Assembly (NCBI RefSeq): GCF_047511655.1
Contig: NC_133395.1
Span: 76,874,158-76,938,157, forward strand
Reading direction: 5' to 3'
From: Castor canadensis
Taxonomy: Eukaryota > Chordata > Mammalia > Rodentia > Castoridae
Length of the DNA: 64,000 nt
This document shows positions 11,079-19,884 of the stretch, in pieces. Both the position numbers and the translations under genes were made by a program. The stretch's first letter is position 1; each line of letters starts with the position of its first letter. The notes below the pieces were generated by a model. That model ran no database searches, was not told where the DNA came from, and saw nothing but the letters and a program-made list of their open reading frames with translations.

Positions 11079-12530
11079 TAAAGTTTTCAATATCCAAGAC
11101 TGCACTTGAAATTAATGTAATTGTTTTGTGTTTCATTGTGTAAGTTTTGTGTATGTCTATGATCTGATTAATTAGAGACAAAAATCTAATAGCTATAAGA
11201 GTCTTATTAAAAACTGAGACTGACTCAAAACACTTTTCCTAAAATTGACTCTTACTTCAGCTAAAGAACTGAGTCCTAAGAGTCCAAAATGAGTCCTAAA
11301 AGAACAGAATGGGACACTTTCAATCTGCTCCTAAAAATTTAAAAAAAAAAAAAATCAATGTACTTGTAGCCACTTAATTTTTACATGTTCTTGAGCTTTT
11401 GAATCTACGTGCGTGGTGCTCCAGTGAGTGGTGCAATCAGTTAGTGCGTGGTACTTGTGTGAATCTATGCATTGCTTAAATTGACATTTATGGCATGACT
11501 AATTTAAAACTTTTTTTACATATACATATATTTAGACATCTTTAGGATGATTCTTATTATAGAATTAATGTAAAGAAATACAAGGCTTCTGTTCTCTTCT
11601 CTCCCCCACCTCTTCTGCTGCTACTTTTAAGAAAAACCAGTTTTTTTAAGGTTATGTCAATCAGGTCTAACTAAATTATAGGCATTATTTTATGGACAGC
11701 AACCTTAGTCTGTTTCATTTCGTCATAAGTAATTTACATTCAATTCTTTTATAATTATATCTATTAATAAATGGTGTCCTTATATGTTACTTATTGTATA
11801 AAACAGTTTAAAACTGCCTTTCTGTATGGGTCTGTATAATAAAAATAAGACTAATTGGAAAAACAATTTTATTTAAATTTAAAGTTCTTATGAAAGTTAT
11901 TTTAAAATATAAGTTACAAGGTGAATGAGTAGAAAGGATATAAATAGGTGTTGAGTGTATTTTTTGGGAAGGTTAAAGAAAATAAGAAATGTTTTTAGAT
12001 GAGAAGGCATTTTGTAAAGAAGGGTTTGTCCTAAAGATTGTTCCAAATATAGAGGGGAGGGACAAGGACAAGCCATCAGAAAGTTCAGAATATTATATAA
12101 AGGTCTGAGTAAGTCTTAAAAGTGTATAATAAAAGCTTTGGTGTGTGATAAAGTTAAAGTTGACTATAATCTAAGAGTTGCCTATAAGATTTTTTTAGGG
12201 TCATGTCAAACTAAAATCTAATTCTCTATGTCCATAAAAATAACAAAGCTATCTTAATATTATTCTGCTTTGAGTAACATCTGCAAAAAACTGTTATAGG
12301 GAAACATTTTACCAAAGAAATTACTTGTATTTTCTGTTGATCTTATCAAGCTTTAAGTATTACTAAATCAGAGTTCCTGTACATATTTGCTCATGTGTCT
12401 TAAATGACCACCTTATAACTGTGTTGTGTCTATACTTTATCTAAATATGGTACAAATATTTACAAAGTTAAAAGTGTCAATTTATGTAAAATGGTGAGCT
12501 AAGTTCTTTTATCCAAAAGCATTACATTTA
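11079..12530. other. AT-rich 1.45-kb insert splitting the RT gene, origin unknown
   Basis: RT homology stops near 11078 and resumes near 12531 at the next expected residues, so this block is extra. It is strongly AT-rich and non-coding on both strands. It contains two imperfectly related motifs (GGTTATGTCAATCAGGTCTA near 11651 and GGGTCATGTCAAACTAAAAT near 12199), a 20-bp-spaced direct repeat of TGAGTCCTAA (11270 and 11290), a poly(A) at about 11340-11354 and the tRNA-like fragment listed separately. It could be non-coding retroviral sequence gained by recombination or an unrelated transposon. No terminal repeats or target duplication were found by eye. Confidence 0.7.
11418..11460 (+). pseudogene. 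5' half of a tRNA-Ile(UAU)-like gene
   Basis: GCTCCAGT, then GGTGCAATCAGTTAGTGCGT and GGTACTTGT, track the 5' half of eukaryotic tRNA-Ile(UAU), through the D arm into the anticodon stem. Most of the differences are C-to-T or G-to-A at positions that are CpG in the tRNA, the signature of methylation decay. Three extra bases (GAG) follow GCTCCAGT. No variable arm, T arm or 3' acceptor strand follows, so it is not a tRNA gene. Confidence 0.6.
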
Positions 12531-13165
12531 ACCTACATTCTGACAGTCAGCCCATTTGCCTTTGAAGATCCCACAACCCTTCACAGCACCTAACTTGGAC
12601 AGTTTTGCACAAGGGTTTAGAGACAGCCCTCATCTTTGTGGACAGGCCCTAACCAGAGACTTCTTAGATTGGCACTACCCAGAGGCCACCCTTCTTCAAT
12701 ATGTTGATGACTTACTCCTGTGCTGAGCCACAGACCCCCTCATCTCCAGGATGAATGAGTCCTTTTTAAAACTTTCTGGCCTCCCTGGGATACAGTCTTT
12801 AAGGAGAAGGCCCAATTATGCCTCCCACAGGTCACCTACCTAGGTGTGGTATTAAAGGAACAGACTCACTCCCTGAGTCATGAGGGTACTGACCCAATCA
12901 TCTGTTTCCCATTCCCACAGACCATAAAGCAGCTTAGAGCTTTCTTGGGAGTTACAGGATTTTGCAGAATCTGGATCTCTAGATATACAGCCTTTGCCAG
13001 ACACCTTTTTTATGCTCCTCCTAATACTCCTATTTGGGCCTTACATAATAACTGCTCTCTCCAGCAGATCAAACTCCAGCTTTTAGTCAAGAAATGCTCA
13101 CCTCTGCCTATGCATGAGCCCTCCATCCTGTTCTACTGGGGGGCCCCTAGAGACTAGTACCCTAC
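12531..13165 (+). pseudogene. Reverse transcriptase relic, 3' part
   Basis: Resumes with a degraded DSQP / FAFEDP segment, a frameshift, then FAQGFRDSPHLCGQAL and LLQYVDDLLLC. The catalytic YVDD lies at 12700-12711 and a TGA follows at 12724-12726. After another frame break, YLGVVLKEQTHSLS and TIKQLRAFLGVTGFCRIW (12837-12970) give the RT thumb/connection. Similarity ends near 13140, about 130 bp before the polypurine tract, so RNase H, integrase and env were deleted. Confidence 0.87.
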
Positions 13166-13292
13166 ACAGGTCAACCCTTGAGACAAGTACCCTTTCCCCT
13201 ATCCCACTGCCCCATTATCAGCACAAAGCAGCTAGATGAGTCATTGCCCCTCTCCCCAACAGCAGTAGGGTGCTTGTCTCAGATGGGGGATT

Positions 13293-13781
13293 TGTTGGGC
13301 CTGATAACCTAAAACATACGAGTGAGTTCCCCATTCCCACCCCCTGGAGAACAATAGCATTCCTGCATCCTGAGGTGATGGAGGCCTGCATTCCTGCATC
13401 CTAAAGGACAGATAGAGTCTGATAGATCTGCCATAGGGCTGATGAGCAAAATGCTCTCAAGATTGTTCCCTTCCCCCAGTAAAGGTGCTAACTATACCAG
13501 TTAACCCGAGAAAACCTGCAAATCCATGGCCAATGAGAAAACCCACCTAACCCAGAGTTAAAACATCCATAAAAGCCCCAGCCTTCACCTAAGCAGCAAG
13601 CTACTGGTTTCTGGGCGCCACTGCACTTCTCTAGCTATAGCCTTTCCTTTCTCTCTAATAAGTCCTACTTTATATACTGCCTTTGGCTCACCATTCAGCT
13701 GCCTCTCGAGCCTGTTCTCTGGCCTGTGAAGGCAAGGATCCTCGACCCCAGCTGGCAACACTTTGACACTGGCATGTAACA
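13293..13781 (+). repeat. 3' LTR of the provirus
   Basis: 489 bp, aligned end to end with the 5' LTR. The poly(A) signal position reads AATAAG instead of AATAAA. It is preceded by the purine tract AGATGGGGGA at 13281-13290. Confidence 0.9.
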
Positions 13782-13785
13782 CTGT

Positions 13786-15225
13786 GATCCTGAACTTGAC
13801 AAAGTTCCTCAGATTCTTTCTACATGTTAGGTTTCTTTGGAGTTGGCCTTCCAGGAAGTATGCTGTGCTCTTATCACTAGCTATGAGGTTGGAAACCAAG
13901 AGGGCTGTGGAAAGATGGGAACTGGAACTCTGATACAATGACCCCCTTGGGGGAAGAATGTCTTAATGGAGAAAGGAACATCCTCCTTCCTCAGCCACAT
14001 TTCCCGAGATCAATCCTCAGGATACTACTGATCCTAATCAGTGTTCCAGTTTTCACAGAATGGAGGTGGGGACAGTGACTTCAACAGCTGTGCTGACTCT
14101 GGAGCTTCAGATCTTGTTTTCTGAGTATTTCGTTTGTAATAAATAAGATTCTTTAGTTGCTGTAGCTTGATTTGGGGATTTGAATTTGTTATTCACTTGC
14201 TTTAAATCCCTCAATGCTATCAGAAGCAGCTACCCCAGAATTCTAACTTTTTCTTAGTGATTGCCCTGAACCTTGTTTTAAAATAAGTCTGTAGATTCAT
14301 ATGACAGATAAGATAGCTACTTAACAATTGCCTGCCAGAAGCAGTCAGATTTCTTACCTAGAGTCACTGGCTGACCCATATTAGTAGGTAATGAAACTCC
14401 CAATATTTCTGGGGATTGTTCCTTGTAACACCAACTGCCTAGTGACAATTACTCATTCAGAGATTCTGAGTACAAGCCACAAAATGCACTTCTATTTTAA
14501 GCATAAAGGGCTTTACTAGAGCAACACTAGAAGCTCACAGCTTCAGGAAAAAAACCAAGCCATGGGCTAAGGAAATAGGAACTAACCGAGCTCTACAGAT
14601 AAAGTTGCAGGAACCACAGCAATGATGATGTGGCAGAAGGCTGGTGATGGAGCATTTCACTGGTCTTCTGCTGCCTCCCCCAGGCCCAGGAGCACAAAGG
14701 GAAGTCAATGTGCCCTCTTAGCATCCTAGAGAGGGAAGCAGGTGCTCTCTCCCCATGACCACAAAGGAGTTTCAGCTATGGCCTTTTAGAATCCAGGGTG
14801 CTGCTAGGAAATAAGGCTGGTCCCAGACAGACAAAAGTGGGAAGTGATGAATTCCACAAAGTGGGAAGTGAAACAGAGGATAGTGAAATCAGGTGGCTCC
14901 CCTTGCCTATCATTCTCTCAAACCTAAACCTGGGAGGTATTTAGATAAAAAGGGAACAGAAACCCTTTAAAATGGTCAGGTTTAGAATTACCATTTTGCA
15001 ACCTACTGTAAATGGGTCTGTGTATTGCATGTCAACATCCACAAACACCACAAAATGAGATGGTTTAGCATCATTGTCTTATGAAGAACACACACCATCT
15101 GTCCTTTCCTAACACAATGAACTTCACCTGATCAAACCTGTAGATTCCACTAGCAATTTATAGGAAATACAGGAGAGGAACATGCTCAACGGTATCATAA
15201 ATCATACAAACAGAAAAATCTAGAC
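13786..15225. other. Intergenic, nothing recognised
   Basis: Unique-looking DNA right of the provirus. No exon of a neighbouring gene was recognised on either strand. Confidence 0.45.
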
Positions 15226-15229
15226 TTTA

Positions 15230-15865
15230 GGAAACTATAGAAACAAATAATTTGGTTTCTTCAACAAGAAAAAATAAAGAAATGGAGGTGGAACCCAAAT
15301 GTGTGTGGAATTCACAGTTGGCACAAAGATCAATCACAATGTGTGGACATTACACGAATCTTGATTCAAATGACACACAAACACACACACACACTAGACA
15401 AATCAGAAATGTGAACACTGGGTATACGATTATAAGAAATCATTATTCATTTAGATACAAATATAAATAAAGCATTAAATAAGAATATTGAATCCAAAAA
15501 AATACTTTACAGAGGAAATGTGAGAAACCGCTTTACAAAATGTGTCAGCCAATAAAAGCAGAAGTAATAAATTATCATGATTTTGCAGCCCTATCTTGAG
15601 CCCCATGACCATATTATAAGGATTCAGCAAAGATTTTTCAGAGATCGATAAAAGTTGTTAGCAAACAGGAATAGACAAAGTCTCCAATTATTTTTTTACA
15701 GATTATTCACTGATTACAAAAGGAAAACTATTTTTACAATGAAGAGCTGTCTATGGGGAACCTGACACAGTAAGAAGCGCATATTGTTGCCTTTATGGAC
15801 TTTTTGTCAACAATGCCGACGTTGAATCTACTCATGAGGAAATAAGACAGTATGTTAATAATTAG
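15230..15865 (+). mobile_element. Old LINE-1 3' UTR fragments
   Basis: Two pieces match older LINE-1 3' ends: TTTGGTTTCTTCAACAAGAA to TGTGAACACTGGGTATACGA (about 15250-15430), and GGGGAACCTGACACAGTAAG with ATGGACTTTTTGTCAACAAT and CTACTCATGAGGAAATAAGA (about 15757-15850). A short (CA)n lies at 15375-15395. Their order suggests rearrangement or two insertions. Confidence 0.5.
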
Positions 15866-15869
15866 AAAA

Positions 15870-17610
15870 TCCATATGAACATTACAGGCATGTTCTTTGT
15901 ATTGCACTTTCACATTTTCTCTGAGTTTGGAATTTTTAAAATAAGGTCGGTGAAAAATATTGTTTCAAGTTTTGCAAGATTTCTACATTACAGAAAACAA
16001 GTAAGTAAAAAGGCCAAGGTAAGTCTTGTGTTAAAATCAATTCATCAAAGCAAGTATAGCAAAAGTTAAAGTAGAATTCTACCTGATCTTCCCCTGACCC
16101 AAAGCCATATCCTCTGTGTGACCTCTATTTTGTTACAGCAATGAACAATGTAGTTCTTTCCTGACTCCATTAGGTCATGACACGAAAAAGAAGCAAAAAG
16201 ACAAAGCTGACAAAGCACATTTACTGGCTCCAGAAATAAATTCAAGATCTGGAGGCAAATTCTAAACTTTCAAAACTTGATTTTCATCTTTATGAGAAGA
16301 GTTTTATAATCCCTTATACTTTTTAATCTAGAGGGAAAAAAAGAACCTGTGGAAATTCTATTTGAAAAACAGCATGTTCTCTTCTTTAATATTTAGGAAC
16401 CCAGAACAAAACAAGTTAAAAGTACATTTTCTTAATTAATAATTTATCATACATGAAGAAACTGAATTTAAAAATTTGACATCATGAACTAAATCCAATG
16501 AAGCATCATAGCATTTTTTGGTTTTATTAAAAATAGCCAAATATTTCATGCATTTGAAAAACACAATGAGCCAATTATGGATTTAAGTGAAAGATTATAT
16601 ACCACATAATCCTTCCACTTTTCTGTAAGTACTCTACTGGTTCAGATCACCTTTTGCATTCTTGGGTGTCTGCTTCACAGAATGTACAAGAGCACTGGAC
16701 TGCACTATCTACCCTCTTGAGAAGGGTTAACGCCCACAGCAAACTATGAAATGAATGAAGAGTGTAAAGCCTATTATCTGTATTTGTACAGTGGCAGCAG
16801 AGAAGTGATGTTTGGTGAAACAGACATCCCATGGAGAGTCGATCTCCCAAAACTTCCACACGGTAAAACCCACCCATTCCTTTATTTTGATATGTAAGGT
16901 TGTACTCCCATTAGGTATGGTTCTCTTATTTTAATGTTAATAAATTTTAGTCAAGCCCTGATATTGTGATAAGCTTAGAACTTTTATCCTGCCCCACTCC
17001 ATCCTTCAAGAAGAGGCTGGAAATTGAGTTAATAAAATCCCTAAAAGACAGGGTTCAGAACTTCGGCTTGCTGAACACATGGCAGGTGCCATACCTGGAA
17101 AGCCTCTTCTCACATTCTTTGCTCTATACATCTCTTCCATCTGGTTGTTCATCTGTGTGCTTTGTAATACCCTTCATAAGTGCTAACTGGGTTTCCCTTG
17201 GTTTTGGGAGGGAACCAAGTTATTGAACCTGAGGAGGATCATGCAAACTCAAGTAGATAGCTGGTTACCATTAGCACAAGTCAGAACCTGGGACTTCTGA
17301 TTAATGCCTGAAGTGGGGGCAGTCTGTAGGACAGAGCCCTGAACCTCTGGGATCTGACTTCAATGCTAGACAGACAGGGTCAAAGAATGAAATTATAGGA
17401 CACATGTCAGTGTTTGCCAAAACTGCATGCATATTTAGTGTCAGAAGTCTAGTACTGAGAATGAGTGTGAGTACAGTAGGAGAAAACTATCAGTTTTTCC
17501 ATTAGGTCAGGCACCAACCTGTGAAGAAGCCTGAACCCAAAGCAGAATAGTGGAAAGAAAAATATTAAACCAATTCTTCAGCAAAATCATAGCATCTAAA
17601 AAAAAAAAAA
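15870..17610. other. Intergenic, nothing recognised
   Basis: AT-rich DNA without recognisable coding or repeat content. It lies where the 3' end of a convergent neighbour of POMP might be sought, but no coding similarity was seen. Confidence 0.4.
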
Positions 17611-17615
17611 AAATG

Positions 17616-17692
17616 GGAATGGGGGCATAGTTCATGGCTCAGTGGTACAGTACTTGCCTACCAAGCTCAAGGCCATTCAATCCCCAGTTTGG
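17616..17692 (+). mobile_element. ID-like SINE
   Basis: TTCATGGCTCAGTGGTACAG, ACTTGCCTACCAAGCTCAAG and CAATCCCCAGTTTGG: the tRNA-like A and B box regions of the ID family, decayed. A poly(A) precedes it. Confidence 0.75.
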
Positions 17693-17863
17693 AGGTTGGA
17701 GGGAGCCCACCTTTTGAAGAAAACTGAGTAACTTCCTACCTCCAGACAAGCACTGCAGACTGAACATTAAGGACAATTAACAAACTTTTCAGCACTCAGG
17801 GGCACCAGCAGAGTAACTGCTGCAAGAGGAATGCTAATAAAGTCAAAGCAAGCATGTAAGTCA

Positions 17864-18012
17864 AAGGTTCTCAACCCGAGGGAGCTGTATGAAAACACAC
17901 TTCCTGGGATCTACTCCAGACTAGTCCTATTGGAATTTCGGACCCTGACAAAGAAATTGCTTCAAGACTCCTAGCCAATTCTTATATGCATCCAGAGATG
18001 AAGACCACTGAT
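17864..18012 (+). mobile_element. MER5A-like hAT fragment
   Basis: GTCAAAGGTTCTCAACCCGA at the left and GATGAAGACCACTGATAC at the right resemble MER5-type ends; the interior is decayed. Confidence 0.5.
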
Positions 18013-18030
18013 ACAACTTAAAAGAAAAAG

Positions 18031-18127
18031 GATCCTAGCATTCGGGAGACAGAGGTAGGAGGATTGTGAGTTTGAAGCCAGTTTGGGTTTCGTAAGAAGA
18101 CTCTGCCCCAATTTAAAAAAAAAAAAG
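18031..18127 (+). mobile_element. B1-like SINE, 5' truncated
   Basis: GATCCTAGCATTCGGGAGAC, AGGTAGGAGGATTGTGAGTT, AGCCAGTTTGGGTTTCGTAA, then an A-rich tail: a 7SL/B1-type monomer lacking its first bases. Confidence 0.75.
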
Positions 18128-18477
18128 GCGGGGGGATTGGGAGGGGGGAAGGAGTGAAATAACAAAAAGACCATTGGAAAGTAAGCACTATCTAAGATTA
18201 CCAGTTTCAAAATTTTTAACATCGTAATCTTCCATTTAGCTGTACTCACTAATTTTGTAATACTGCCTACTGGTCAGGAAGGAAATCTATTACTCCTAGA
18301 ACCAAGTACAGAAGAAATCTCCAACTTTGATTACAAGCAAATATATTTAGAAACAATTAGTGAATCTCTGTAATTTCTATATTCCTCATTGTTTAAGTAT
18401 AAAGTGGGTTGGCAAAGACAACTATTAATGAAGCAAGAGATTTTTTAAAAACGTGTTTATCAAAGTTTATCAACCCT

Positions 18478-18725
18478 GTTGCTACTGACATTTTGAACTA
18501 GATAATTTACTTTAAGATATTCCTTAGTAACTGTTTTCAAGACATAAAAGGCTACTGTTTGTGAATTTAGTGTCTTCGGGGGTCACATGAGCACAAATGG
18601 GTGTCCTGTGTGTCTTGGATGCTTAGCTGCATTCCTGGCTTTCACCCACTAGATGCCAGCAGCAACCTGCCCCTAATGGTGACACCAAAAACATCTCTAG
18701 ACATTGCCAAATGTTTTAGATCACA
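18478..18725 (+). mobile_element. hAT-type DNA transposon fossil
   Basis: CTACTGACATTTTGAACTAG, CACTAGATGCCAGCAGCAAC and CTCTAGACATTGCCAAATGT are hallmarks of a common mammalian DNA transposon family. A second copy lies at 27325-27545. Confidence 0.5.
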
Positions 18726-18860
18726 AACTTAGCTAGTAAAGATGGTCCTGAAAGAATGATAATCTAAATATATTTTAGGATTAAGGAAAGATGACCCATT
18801 TACCAAAGTTCTAAAAATCTTTTAATTTTTATATACCAGGTCCATAAACCTTTATAAGAA

Positions 18861-18977
18861 AGTGAGTTAGTAGTACTTGCCTGTAATCCTAGCACTCAGG
18901 AGAAGGCAGGAAGACAGCAAGTTCTAGAACAGACTGGACCACCCAGTTAAACACTGATTAAAAAAAAAAAAAAAAAG
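18861..18977 (+). mobile_element. B1-like SINE
   Basis: GTACTTGCCTGTAATCCTAG, CACTCAGGAGAAGGCAGGAA, then AGTTCTAGAACAGACTGG and a long A tail at 18960-18976. Confidence 0.75.
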
Positions 18978-19370
18978 AAAACTATGGCAAAATTCATTTA
19001 AACAAACTAATTGTTTGTTTGTACTTTGTTCATGGATGCATAGTATGAATGTAAGCACCTTGTGACACATAACAAGGGAAAGTGAATTTTACTGTTCTTT
19101 AATAGAATACTGCTTGGTTGTATATTAAATACAAATTAAGTCTATGATGTACAACAGTTTAATCTATATCTGCTGGTTGCCTTAGTTTTTCATTTTACAG
19201 ACCAGACCAAAATAAAACTTTTGAATTTAAAGTTTTCAACATGAAAGAACCAAAGAATAACTTTAATTGTAAAATAGCATCAATACAGCAAACATTCTAA
19301 AAGACTACATTAAAACATAGCATCTTCTGTACTCAATTTGAAGTGCTGTCACCAAAATCAGTAACAAATG

Positions 19371-19816
19371 TTTATTCTGCTTCTAAAAACTGTGTAGATT
19401 CAAATACTAATAATGGTTATTTAAGGGCCGGCTGAGTGGCTCAACTGGTAAAGCACCTGCTTAAGAAGCACAAGTCCTGAGTTTAAGCCCCATAATAAAA
19501 CAAACAACAAATCACTGTTATTTAAAATTAAATTTATGGAATAACTAGGAAGGAGGCTGAATGGGAATCTGTGGACAGTTTTATGATACTTTAGACATAG
19601 AAAGCTACTGTTTTACTATAAATGAACTTTAAAATCATCTCCCTTTAGTACTTTCACCTGTCACATGGACATCAACCAAAGACTCAAACAGTTTGAAATG
19701 ATCACTGACACAGATTCTCATGTGTCAGTACTTTAATGTGTACACACCAAATCACAAAAAAAGACATTCTATCACAAGGATGCAGCCCCTCTGAGTCATG
19801 ACCAGCACACTATGTA
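19371..19816 (-). other. POMP: Probable POMP 3' UTR with two candidate poly(A) signals
   Basis: Downstream of the stop, the minus strand carries ATTAAA (plus-strand 19732-19737) and AATAAA (plus-strand 19371-19376). Either could end the mRNA. An ID-type SINE (about 19426-19508, plus-oriented and so antisense to POMP) lies between them and would enter only a long isoform. The true end cannot be read from sequence alone. Confidence 0.5.
19426..19508 (+). mobile_element. ID-like SINE near the POMP 3' end
   Basis: GCCGGCTGAGTGGCTCAACT, GGTAAAGCACCTGCTTAAGA and GTCCTGAGTTTAAGCCCC, then an A-rich tail. It is antisense to POMP and lies between two candidate POMP poly(A) signals. Confidence 0.82.
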
Positions 19817-19884
19817 TTACAGTAAACCGAGTTTATATTCCACCATCAAGTGTGGTTCTCCCATTAGTTCACTTTGTGATGGAT
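19817..19884 (-). CDS. POMP: POMP coding exon 6 with stop codon
   Basis: 68 nt. The acceptor is TTTCAG; the first two bases complete the Asp codon begun in exon 5. It codes for PSQSELMGEPHLMVEYKLGLL and ends in TAA at 19817-19819. The 3' UTR follows at lower coordinates. Confidence 0.96.

Larger units (their letters stand above)
6670..13781 (+). mobile_element. Defective class-I endogenous retrovirus (gamma-like provirus)
   Basis: Two homologous LTRs (6670-7117 and 13293-13781) begin TGTTGGG and end TAACA. The same 4 bp, CTGT, flanks the provirus (6666-6669 and 13782-13785), as expected for a gamma-type integrase. Between them, in order, lie a leader, a gag relic, a protease relic, an RT relic split by an AT-rich insert, and a polypurine tract at 13281-13292 against the 3' LTR. 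RNase H, integrase and envelope are absent. The gag capsid-like segment resembles the HERV-H/W/F group. Many stops and frameshifts mean nothing is expressible, and the LTRs differ at roughly one site in ten by eye, so the insertion is old. Confidence 0.9.

Noticed and set aside
11418..11460. A functional tRNA gene
   Set aside because: Only the 5' half is present, with CpG decay and no T arm or acceptor 3' strand.
1..19370. Exons of SLC46A3, the expected convergent neighbour
   Set aside because: I looked for transporter-like reading in this part and found none; the gene probably lies left of the window.
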